This document shows, in pieces, positions 15,001-24,789 of a stretch of DNA of 64,000 bases (its first letter is position 1; every line of letters starts with the position of its first letter). Both the position numbers and the translations under genes were made by a program. The notes below the pieces were generated by a model. It saw only the letters and a program-made list of their open reading frames with translations. It did no database searches and had not been told where the DNA came from. The DNA comes from Luscinia megarhynchos. Lineage: Eukaryota > Chordata > Aves > Passeriformes > Turdidae. The stretch is taken from assembly GCA_034336665.1 (NCBI GenBank), contig JAPFBE010000077.1, positions 1 through 64,000 on the forward strand, in the 5' to 3' direction.

Positions 15001-16893
15001 ACCAGGACCCCAAAGAAATTCCTCCCACAGCTCCCCAAAATTCTTCCCAAAATTCCCACCAGGATTCCCAGAATTTCCACCAAGATCGAGAATTTCTCCG
15101 AATTCCCAAAATTCCCTCCCAGGATTCCCAAATTCCCGCTAGGATCCCAAAATTTTCACCGGGATCCCAAAATTCTTCCCAAAATTCCTCCTGGGATTCC
15201 TGAAATTCCCACCAGGATCCCGAGGGAATTTCTCCCAGGATTCCCAAAATTCCCTGCCAGGATCCCAAAAATTAATCCCAGAATTCCCAAAATTCCCACC
15301 AGGATCGAAATTTTTCCTGAAATTCCCAAAATTCCTCCCAGATTTCCCAAAATTCCCACCAGGATTCCCAAAAATTTTTATTTGGATTCCTGAAATTTCC
15401 CCACCAGGATTCCCAAAATTCCCACCAAAATTTCCACCAAGATCCCAAAATTCCTTCCAGAATTCCCAAAATTCCTCCTGAAATTCCCAAAAATTCCTCC
15501 TGGGTTTCCTGAAATTCCCATCAGGATCCCAAAATTTCCACCAAAATTCCCAGAATTTCCATAGAATTCCCAAAATTCCTCCCAGAATTCCCAAAAATTT
15601 CCACCAAAATTCCCAGAATTTCCACAGAATTCCCAAAATTTCTCCTGGAACTCCCAAAATTCCCATCAGAATTCCCCAAAATTTCTGCCAGGATCCCAAA
15701 ATTTTTACCCGGATCCCAAAATTCTTCCCAAAATTCCTCCTGGGATTCCTGAAATTCCCACCAGGGATTCCCAAAATTTTTGTTGGGATTCCCAAAATTT
15801 CCACCAGGATCCCAAAAATTAATCCCAGAATTCCCAAAAATTTCCACCAAAATGCCAAAATTCCTCCTGGAATTCCCAAAGATTCCTCCCGGGTTTCCTG
15901 AAATTCCCACCAGGATTCCCAAAATTCCCACCAAAATTCCCGAAATTTCCACAAAATTCCTGCCAGAATTGAAATTCCTCCCAGAATTCCCAAAATTTCC
16001 ACAGAATTCCCAAAAATTCCTCCTGAATTTTCTGGAATTCCCAACAAAATTCCCACCAGGATCCCAAATTTCATCCCAGGATTCCCAAAATTTCCACTAA
16101 AATTCCCGAAATTTCCGTCAAAATCCCAAAAATTCCCACTAAGATTCCCAAAATTTCCACCAGAAACACAAAAATTAATCCCAGGATTCCAAAAAATTAA
16201 TCCCAGAATTCCCAAAATTTCCACCAGGATTCAGAAATTTTTCCCAGAAATTCCCAAAATTCCTCAGTTTCCCAAAATTCCCACCAGGGATTCCCAAAAT
16301 TTTATTGGGATTCCTGAAATTCCCACCAAGATTCCCGAAATTTCCCACAAAGATCCCAAAATTCCTCCTGGAATTCCCCAAAATTCCTCCTGGGTTTCCT
16401 GAAATTCCCACCAGGATTCCAAATTTTCCACCAGAATCCTGAAATTCCTCCCAGGATTCCCTAAAATTCTTCCCAGGATTCCCAGAGATTCCTCCTGGGT
16501 CCCAAAATTCCCACGAATTCCAAAATTTCCACCAGGATTCCCCAAAATTCCTCCCACAGTTCCCAAATTCTTCCCAAAATTCCTCCCAAAAATTCCTCCT
16601 GGGTTTCCTAAAATTCCCACCAGGATCCCCAAAATTTTTTATTGGGATTCCCAAATTTCCCACAAGATCCTAAAATTTCCACCAGGATCCCAAAAAAATT
16701 CCACAAAATTCAAAAAATTCTTCCCAGGATCCCCTAAAATTCCTCCCGGAATTCCCCAAAAATTCCTCTCGAGATTCCCTAAAATTTTTATTGGGATTCC
16801 TGAAATTCCCATCAAGATTCCCAAAATTTCCACAGGATCTACAAAATTCCTCCCGGGATTCCCAGAATTCCTCCCGGGATTCCCAAAATTCCC
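1..16893. repeat. 21-bp AATTCCCACC minisatellite array
   Basis: The whole interval is built from monomers close to CCCAAAATTCCCACCAGGATT (plus strand), interspersed with variants such as CCTCCTGGGTTTCCTGAAATT and CCACCAAGATCCCAAAATT. Translations in any frame show a seven-residue period (for example GGNFGNP on the minus strand), which confirms the 21-bp unit. From 1 to about 12,000 the monomers carry many one-base gains and losses and small breaks; from about 12,000 to 16,700 they are much cleaner. I see no unique sequence longer than about 50 bases and no exon-like segment. It is treated as intergenic satellite-like DNA; the many overlapping open frames are a by-product of a stop-poor unit whose length is a multiple of three. 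Confidence 0.93.
12046..16210. repeat. Higher-order repeat of about 1.6 kb within the minisatellite
   Basis: A distinctive run of variant monomers beginning AAAAATTAATCCCAG and passing through CCAAGATCCC, CCTTCCAGAATT and CCTCTCAGTATCC recurs in the same order at about 12,046, 13,681 and 15,265. A second marker, TTAATCCCAG followed by ACCAAAATGCCAAAATTCC, recurs at about 14,266 and 15,815. The spacings of roughly 1.55-1.64 kb imply that blocks of about 75 monomers were duplicated as units. Eroded forms of the same markers are visible further left, near 1,849, 5,227, 8,048 and 10,822, with wider spacing. Confidence 0.7.
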
Positions 16894-16899
16894 AAAGCC

Positions 16900-17150
16900 G
16901 TTCCGATGAGATAGATTCGGGTTCGGGTCGGTTTCAGATGCTAGCCAATCAGAGCTGGGGTCTGGGGTGATTGACAGGTGCCCCAGCCAATGGGGCATGG
17001 GAGTCTGGGGTGATTGACAGCTTCCTCAGCCAATGGGAGTCTTGGGATCAGTGGTGATTGGCAGATGGTTCAGCCAATGGGAGGCATGAGGGGGTGTGGT
17101 CAGCACTAAGGGGGGCGTGGTCGGGTGAGGGGAGGGAGGGAGGGGCGACT
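16900..17150. promoter_or_regulatory. CCAAT-box cluster, candidate promoter
   Basis: This is a short unique GC-rich island between two satellite arrays. Four forward CCAAT boxes, mostly in the context CAGCCAATGGG, lie at 16,945, 16,987, 17,030 and 17,074, spaced 42-44 bp. An inverted ATTGG lies at 17,057, and near-matches (TGATTGACAG) precede two of the boxes, so each 42-44 bp unit resembles a paired NF-Y site. KLF/Sp-type GGGGTGTGG (about 17,090) and GGGGCGTGG (17,112) follow, then a GGGAGGG purine run. CCAAT clusters with GC boxes are typical of TATA-less vertebrate promoters. I see no TATA box and no first exon I can identify, so direction and target are unknown. It could also be a minor tandem repeat without function. 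Confidence 0.45.
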
Positions 17151-19618
17151 TCCCAGTTCAATCCCAGTTCAATCCCAGTTCAATCCCAGTTTAAATCCCA
17201 ATTCCCAGTTCAATCCCAGCCCAATCCCAGTTCAATCCCAGTTTAAATCCCAGTTTTCCCTCCTCAATTCCCAGTTATATCCCAGTTCCCAATTCCCAAT
17301 TCAATCCCAATTCCCAGTTTAATCCCAGTTTCCCAACCCAGATTCCCATTCCTATTGCCCAATTCCCAGTCCAATCCCAGTTCCCAATTCCCAGTTTTCC
17401 CAGTCCAATCCCAGTTCCCAATTCCCAGTTTTCCCAGTTCAATCCCAGTTCCCATTTCCCAGTCCAATCCCAGTTTTCCCATTTAAACCCCAATTCCCAA
17501 TTAAATCCCAGTTCCCAATTCCCAGTTCAGTCCCAGTTCCCAACCCAGATTCCCAGTTCAATCCCAATTAAATCCCAGTTTTCCAACCCCAAATTCCCAT
17601 TCCCCAATTCCCAGTTCAATTCCAATTCCCAATTAAATCCCAGTTAAATCCCAGTTAAATTAGTTTTCCAATCCCAGTTCCCAATTCCCCATTCCCAGTT
17701 TTCCCCGTTCAATCCCAATTAAACCCCAATTAAATCCCAGTCCAATCCCAGTTTTCCCAGTTCAACCCCAGTTCCCAATTCCCAGTCCAATCCCAGTTTT
17801 CCCAGTTCAATCCCAGTTTCCAATTCCCAGTTCAATCCCAGTTCCCAATCCCGGTCTTCCCAGTCCAATCCCAGTTTTCCCACTTAAACCCCAATTCCCA
17901 ATTAAATCCCAGTCCAATCCAAATTTTCCCAGTCCAATCCCAGTTCTCAATTCCCACTTTTCCCAGTCCAATCTCAATTCCCAATCCCAGTTTTCCCAGT
18001 TCCCAATTCCCAGTTTTCCCAGTCCGATGCATTTCCAATTTTCCCAGTCCAATCCCAGTTTTCCCAGTTCCCAGTTTTCCCAGTTCAATCCCAGTTTTCC
18101 CAGTCCAATCCCAGTTTTCCCATTTAAACCCCAGTTCAATCCCAGTTTTCCCAGTGCAATCCCAGTTCCCAATTCCCAGTTCAATCCCAGTCCAATCCCA
18201 ATTTTTCCCCAGTCCAATCCCAGTTCTCAATTCCCACTTTTCCCAGTCCAATCTCAATTCCCAATCCCAGTTTTTCCCAGTTCAATCCCAGTTTCCAATT
18301 CTCAGTTTTCCCAGTTCCCAATCCCGGTTTCCCAGTCCAATCCCAGTTTTCCCAGTTCCCAATTAAACCCCAGTTCAATCCCAGTTTTCCCAGTCAATCC
18401 CAGCTCCCAATTCCCAATTCCCAGTTCAATCCCAGTCCAATCCCAGTTTTTCCCAGTTCCCAATTTTCCCTGTTCAATCCGTTTCCCAGTCCAATCAGTT
18501 TTCCCATTTAAACCCCAATTCCCAGTTCAATCCCAGTTTTCCCGGTCCAATCCCAGTTCCCAATTCCCAGTCCAATCCCAGTTCTCATTTCCCAGTTTCC
18601 CCAGTCCAATCCCAGTTCCCAATTCCCAGTTCAATCCAAATTTTTCCAGTTCAATCCCAGTTCCCAATTCCCAGTCCAATCCCAGTTTTCCCATTTAAAC
18701 CCCAATTCCCAATTAAATCCCAGTTCAATCCCAGTTTTCCCACTTCCCAATTCCCAATTAAATCCCAGTTAAATCCAAATTTTCCCAGTCCAATCCCAGT
18801 TCCCAATTCCCACTTTTCCCAGTCCAATCTCAATTCCCAATCCAAATTTTCCCCGTTCAATCCCAGTTTTCCCAGTTCAATCCCAGTTTTCCCAGTTCCC
18901 AATTCCCAGTTTTCCCAGTCCAATGCATTTCCAATTTTCCGAGTCCAATCCCAGTTTTCCCAGTTCCCAATTTTCCCGGTTCAATCCCAGTTTTCCCAGT
19001 CCAATCCCAGTTTTCCCATTTAAACCCCAATTCCCAATTAAATCCCAGTTTTCCCAATCCCAGTTCTCATTTCCCAGTCCAATCCCAGCTCCCAATTCCC
19101 AGTTCAATCCAAATTTTTCCAGTTCAATCCAAATTTTTCCAGTTCAATCCCAGTTCCCATTTTCCCAGTCCAATCCCAGTTTTCCCATTTAAACCCCAAT
19201 TAAATCCCAGTCCAATCCAAATTTTCCCAGTCCAATCCCAGTTCTCAATTCCCACTTTTCCCAGTCCAATCTCAATTCCCAATCCCAGTTTTCCCAGTTC
19301 CCAATTCCCAGTTTTCCCAGTCCGATGCATTTCCAATTTTCCCAGTCCAATCCCAGTTTTCCCAATTCCCAGTTTTCCCGTTCAATCCCAGTTTTCCCAG
19401 TCAATCCCAGTTCCCAATTCCCACTTTTCCCAGTCCAATCTCAATTCCCAATCCCAGTTTTCCCAGTTCAATCCCAGTTCCCAATTCCCAGTCCAATCCC
19501 AGTTTTCCCAGTTCAATCCCAGTTTCCAATTCCCAATTAAATCCCAGTTCCCAATCCCGGTATTCCCAGTCCAATCCCAGCGTTCCCAGTCCAATCCCAG
19601 TGTTCCCAGTCCCTCCCA
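17151..19618. repeat. 11-bp CCCAGTTCAAT minisatellite array
   Basis: The array is made of 11-bp units such as AATCCCAGTTC, with subtypes CCAGTTTTCCC and CCCAGTTCCCAATT. Translations repeat every eleven residues ([11 protein letters not shown] on the plus strand), confirming the period. Blocks including TTTAAACCCCAATTCCC and CCGATGCATTTCC recur several times (for example near 18,026, 18,925 and 19,324), so there is also a longer repeat of several hundred bases. No gene is supported here. Confidence 0.93.
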
Positions 19619-20845
19619 GTTTCCCGGGAATTTTCCCGTTTTCCAAGGAAAAATCTCCGCAGCCGCCTCAGTTTATTCTCAATTTTTTTTCTTTTTTTTT
19701 TTCTCTTTTTTTTTCTCTTCCTTCCTCGATTTTTTTTTCTTTTTTTTTTGTTTTTTCCGGGAATTCCTGGATTTTTTCCTCATGCACGAAATCCCAAAAA
19801 AAATCCTGGAAAAACAACTTAAAAAATTCCCCCAGAATCCGTTAAAACGTCCTTGAAAAAAAACAGGAAAAAGGCAACGACTTAAATTCTGATTTTTTTC
19901 ACCATTTCCAAGCCGAAAAATCCTCCCAAAAAATTCCCAAAAATCCCCTTTTGGACACCCCAAAATCCTGGAATTTTACTTTTTTTTTTCCCCTTGGGAA
20001 TTTTGGGTTCATTTTTTAAAATTTTATTTATTATTTAAACAATAACTTACGGCGGCTCCAAAACTCCATTTTCGTTTTTTTGTTTTTCTCCATTTCCTAG
20101 GGGTTATCCCAAAAAAAATTTAAAAAAAATCTAAATGGAAAAAACCTAAATCCACAGGGATAAAACAAAATTTTGAAAAACCCCCAAAATTCAGGAATTC
20201 TGGCCCAAAAACCGAATGTGGCAGGAAAAGGAGGGAAATTGGGTCTTGTTGTGTATTTTGAATTTTTTCCCATTTTTTCCCGTTTTTTAGGGGAAAAGCA
20301 GCTCCAAATTCCCAGGTTTTGATGAATTTTCCTTCGTTTTTTTTTTCCCAAAATTCCCCCAGAGGCTCCTCAAGAAAATTTAATTTTTCACCATTTTTGT
20401 GGCAGAAAAATCTGATTTTTTTGTCATTTCTTCACCATTTTTAAAAATTTTTTGGCCGTTTTTCCCTCATTTTTTGGCTCGGTTTTTAATTTTATTTTTT
20501 TTAATGCCCCAAAATATAAATTTTGGGATGGGAGCCCTTTTATTTGAAATTTTTTTTGGGGATTTTTTTTGTGCCCTTGGGGGGGTCTTAAAGTGCGAAG
20601 AGACCCGGGAGGTCCCGGTGGTACCATGAAACTCCAAAATTCCCCCAAAATTCCCCCAAAATTCCAGGATCTGACCCCTCCCGGCTCCAAAATTCCGAAT
20701 TTTTTTTTGGGGGGATTTGCCCAAATTTGGGGAGGGGGAGGGGCCAAGGCTCCGTAAGTGCTTTGGGGCGGAATCCCCGAATTTGGGGATTTTTTGGGGA
20801 TTTTTTTGGGGGGGGGATTTGGGATCCCTGGGGGGGTCTGAGGAG
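19619..20845. other. T-rich, mostly unique island between arrays
   Basis: This stretch is not tandemly repeated. It has long T and pyrimidine runs (about 19,680-19,760), AT-rich sequence to 20,570 and then a G-rich segment. Splice-donor-like CCGTAAGT occurs on the plus strand near 20,752 and on the minus strand near 20,047. A short GC-richer segment at about 20,585-20,640 looks exon-like in composition, but I do not recognise the peptide in any frame. It lies downstream of the ARHGAP35 stop codon in the direction of transcription, so it could hold the distal 3' UTR or the edge of another gene. Neither is demonstrable from the sequence. Confidence 0.5.
20023..20032 (-). promoter_or_regulatory. 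Candidate overlapping polyadenylation signals
   Basis: On the minus strand the sequence reads AATAAATAAA, two overlapping AATAAA hexamers, about 4.5 kb beyond the ARHGAP35 stop codon. A further AATAAA lies at 19,672-19,677 next to a long A-rich run. If the 3' UTR extends through the 21-bp array, these would be plausible cleavage signals. In an AT-rich stretch such hexamers also arise by chance. Confidence 0.25.
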
Positions 20846-23800
20846 CCGTGGTGGCCTTGGGCTACCTGGGATGGATTTTGGGCTACCTGGGGTGGATTTT
20901 GGGCTACCTGGGATGGATTTTGGGCCACCTGGGATGGATTTTGGGCCACCTGGGATGGATTTTGGGCCACCTTGAACCGTTTTTGGGCAACCTCGGATGG
21001 ACCTTGGGCCACCTGGGGTGGATTTTGGGCCACCTGGGGGTGGATTTTTGGGCCACCTGGGATGGATTTTGAATACCTTAGGCCACTTTGGGCCACCTGG
21101 GATGGATTTTTGGGCCACCTTGAACCATTTTGGGCCACCTTGGGCCACTTTGGGCCACCTTGGATGGATTTTGAGCCACCTTGGGCCACCTGGGATGGAC
21201 CTTGGGCCACCTGGGGTGGGGCTTGGGCCACCTTGAACCATTTGTGGGCCACCTCAGATGGGACCTTGGGCCACTTTGGGCCACCTTGGATGGATTTTGG
21301 GCCACCTCGATGGACCTTGGGCCACCTCAGTCCATGTTGGGCCACCTTGAACTATTTTTGGGCCACCTTGGATAGACCTTGGGCCACCTTGGACCAATTT
21401 GGGCCACCTGGGATGGACCCTGGGCCACCTTGAACCGTTTTTGGCCACCTTGGATGGATTTTTGGGCCACCTCGGGCCACTTTGGGCCACCTGGGATGGA
21501 CCCTGGGCCACCTGGGATGGATTTTGGGCCACCTTGGGCAACCTAGAATGGACCCTGGGCCACCTTGAACCGTTTTTTGGGCAACCTGGGGTGGACCTTA
21601 GGCCACCTCAGTCCATGTTGGGCCACCTTGAACCATTTTTGGGCCACCTTGGACCAATTTGGGCAACCTGGGATGGATCTTGGGCCACCTCAGATGGGCT
21701 TCGGGCCACCTCAGTCCATGTTGGGCCACCTCAGATCGCTTTTTGGGCCACCTTGGGCAACCTGGGATGGATTTTGGGCCACCTCGAATCGTTTTTGGGC
21801 CACCTTGGATAGACCTTGGGCCACCTTGGACCAATTTGGGCAACCTGGGATGGACCCTGGGCCACCTTGAACGGTTTTTGGCCACCTTGGATGGACCTTG
21901 AGCCACCTTGGACCAATTTGGGCAACCTGGAATGGACCTTTGGGCCACCTGGGATGGATTTTGGGCCACCTTGGGCAACCTAGAATGGACCCTGGGCCAC
22001 CTTGAACCATTTTTTGGGCAACCTGGGATGGACCTTGAGCCACCTTGGAGCCACTTCAGATGGGACCTTGGGCCACTTTGGGCCACCTGGGATGGACCCT
22101 GGGCCACCTTGAACCGTTTTTGGGCCACTTCGGATGGACCTTGGGCCACCTTGGACCATTTTGGGCCACCTTGGATGGATTTTGGGCCACCTTGGGCAAC
22201 CTAGAATGGACCTTGGGCCACCTCGGACCAATTTGGGCAACCTGGGATGGAACCTGGGCCACCTTGAACCATTTCTGGACCACCTGGGATGGACCTTGGG
22301 CCACCTTGGATGGATTTTGGGCCACCTTGAACCATTTTTGGGCCACCTTGGATAGACCTTGGGCCACCTGAAATGGACCCTGGGCCACCTTGGGCCACCT
22401 CAGACCATGTTGAGCCACCTTGGATGGACTTTGGGCCACCTTGGATGGATTTTGGGCCACCTTGGATGGATTTTGGGCCATCTTGGGCCACTTTGGGCCA
22501 CCTGGGATGGATCTTGGGCCACCTCAGTTCATGTTGGGCCACCTTGGATAGACCTTGGGCCACCTTGGATGAATTTTGGGCCACCCTGGATGGACCTTGG
22601 GCCACCCTGGATGGACTTTGGGCCACCTTGACTGACCCTTGGGCCACCTTGGACCACCCTGGGTGACCTTCAGGCCACTCTGGACCACGTCAGACAACTC
22701 TTGGGCCACTCTGGGCCACCTTGAGTGACCCTTGGGCCACCTTGAACAACGTTCAGGCCACCCTGGATGACACCCAGACCCCCCTGGGCCACCTTGGATG
22801 ACCCCTGGGCCACCCTGGATGAACATTGGACCACCTTGGACCACCTTGGATGACTCTTGGGCCACCCTAAATGACCCCTGGGCCACTCTGGACCGTGCCA
22901 GATGACCCTTGGACCACCTTGGGTGACCCTCTGGCCACTTTGGACCATCCTGGATGACCCTTGGGCCACCTTGAATGACCTTTGGACCATCAACAACGTT
23001 CAGGCCACTCTGGACCACCATGAGTGACCCTCAGGTGACCTTGAATGACCCTTGGGCCACCTTGGACCACCCTGAATGACCCTCAGGCCACTTTGGACCA
23101 CCCTGGACCACCCTAAATGACCCTTGGGCCACCCTGGATGACCCTTGGACCATCTTGAATGACTCTTGGGCCACCTCAGACCACCCTGAATGACCCTCAG
23201 GCCACTCTGGACCACCCTAAATGACCCTTGGGCCACTGAGGACCATGTCAGATGACCCTTGGACCACCCTGGATGACCCTTGGGCCACTCTGGACAACAT
23301 CAGATGACCCTCAGGCCACACTGGACCACCCTGAATGACCCTTGGGCCACTCAGGACTGTGTCAGATGACCCTTGGACCAGCCTAGACCATCCTGGATGA
23401 CCTTTGGGCCACCCTGAATGACCCTCAGACCACTCTGGACCACATCAAATGACCCCTGGACCACCTTGGACCACTCTGGACGACCCTTGGACCACCCTGG
23501 ATGACCCTTGGACCATCCTGAATGACTCTTGGGCCACCCTGGACCACCTTGAATGACCCTCAGGCCACTCTGGACCATCCTGACTGACCCTTGGACCACC
23601 TTAGACCAGTTTGGATGACCCTTGGACCACACTGGATGACCCTCAGGCCACCTCAGACCACCTTGAATGACCCTCAGGCCACTCTGGACGACCCTTGGAC
23701 CATCCTGAATGACTCTTAGGCCACCCTGGACCACCTTAAATGACCCTCAGGCCACTCTGGACCACCACAAATGACCCTTGGACCACCTTGGACCACTCTG

Positions 23801-24370
23801 GACGACTCTTGGACCATCCTGGATGACCCTCAGGCCACACTGGACCATCCTGACTGACCCTTGGACCACCTCAGACCATCCTGGATGACCCTTGGACCAC
23901 CTCAGACCATTTTGGATGACCCTTAGGTGACACTGGATGACCCTCAGGCCACTCAGGACCACATCAAATGACCCTTGGACCACCTTGGACCACTCTGGAC
24001 GACTCTTGGACCACCCTGGATGACCCTTGGACCATCTTGAATGACTCTTGGGCCACCCTGGACCACCTTGAATGACCCTCAGGCCACTCTGGACCATCCT
24101 GGATGACCCTTGGACCACCCTGGATGACCCTCAGGCCACCTCAGACCATCCTGGATGACCCTCAGGCCACCCTGGACCATCCTGGATGACCCTTGGACCA
24201 CCTCAGACCATTTTGGATGACCCTCAGGCCACACTGGATGACCCTCAGGCCCCTCTGCACCACATCAAACGACCCTTGGACCACCTTGGACCACTCTGGA
24301 CGACTCTTGGACCACCCTGGGTGACCCTCAGGCCACACTCTGACCGACCCTCGGCCACACTTGACCACCC
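20846..24370. repeat. 21-bp GGGCCACCT/GGACCACCC minisatellite, two subfamilies
   Basis: The unit is near GGGCCACCTTGGATGGATTTT from 20,846 to about 22,650, then grades into a GACCACCCTGGATGACCCTT form up to about 24,370. The shift is gradual and the period stays 21 bp, so it reads as one array with two subfamilies rather than two arrays. Both strands are almost free of stops, giving long seven-residue-periodic frames (GHLGWIL, VAQNPSK) that are not genes. By position it would lie in or beyond the ARHGAP35 3' UTR. Confidence 0.92.
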
Positions 24371-24395
24371 CTCCAACCATCCCCCGCCCTCACCC

Positions 24396-24430
24396 CCGTC
24401 CATCCATCCGTCCGTCCGTCCGTCCGTCCG
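24396..24430. repeat. (GTCC)n tetranucleotide microsatellite
   Basis: About eight tandem GTCC-type tetramers, beginning with CATC variants, sit in GC-rich DNA just 3' of the ARHGAP35 stop codon in the transcribed direction. Confidence 0.85.
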
Positions 24431-24508
24431 AACCCCTCCCCCACAGCACTGTCCAGGCCGGGGCCGGGCTCCTGACCGGCCGCTGCCCCTCCCCCACCCA
24501 GGGGTCAC

Positions 24509-24785
24509 TCAGGGCTCCAGCGGCTCCGGCGGCGGCGACGGCGTCCGGGGGGGCGTCGGGGGGGCGGGGCCGGGGGCGGGGCCGGGCGAGGCGGGCGTGT
24601 CCGGGCCCGGCCGGGCGGGGAAGAAGAAGGGGCACTGGTGGATGAAGAGTTCGATGATTGTCTGGTAGCTCCTGGTGGCCGTCAGCGCGTCCATGGTGCT
24701 GAAGTCCGGCCGCATCAGCGTGGGCCAGAAGCAGATGGACAGGTTCTCGCTGGTCATCAGGTTGACGCGGTGCTGCTGGCTCACC
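24509..24785 (-). CDS. ARHGAP35: ARHGAP35 last coding exon (E): end of RhoGAP domain and proline-rich tail
   Basis: Exon E encodes VSQQHRVN followed by [18 protein letters not shown], the conserved late RhoGAP segment whose asparagine helps position the bound Rho GTPase. Next come [15 protein letters not shown] and the final helix ending CPFFF. A 30-residue Pro/Ala-rich tail ([14 protein letters not shown]) then runs to a TGA at 24,509-24,511. The residues after LMRP separate p190A (ARHGAP35) from its paralogue ARHGAP5, which diverges there. The exon opens after a strong acceptor, a C-run ending CAG at 24,786-24,788; its first G completes the AGG codon begun in exon D. The tail is shorter than the mammalian one as I remember it. 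p190A converts RhoA-GTP to RhoA-GDP at the plasma membrane and cytoskeleton. Confidence 0.94.
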
Positions 24786-24789
24786 CTGG

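Noticed and set aside
15139..16224. Minus-strand open frame of about 360 codons with GGNFGNP repeats, resembling a structural repeat protein
   Set aside because: The seven-residue period equals the 21-bp satellite unit, other frames are open too, and the frame breaks wherever monomers lose a base.
20585..20640. Possible coding exon ending CEETREVPVVP
   Set aside because: No matching splice acceptor, no recognisable family, and the frame upstream is T-rich low-complexity sequence.
20467..22149. Long frames on both strands with GHLGWIL and VAQNPSK heptads
   Set aside because: Both strands are open at once over a 21-bp tandem repeat, which is expected of a stop-free unit and not of a gene.
24396..24430. 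GC-rich microsatellite as part of the coding tail
   Set aside because: It lies past the in-frame TGA at 24,509-24,511 and no splice donor before the stop would bypass it.
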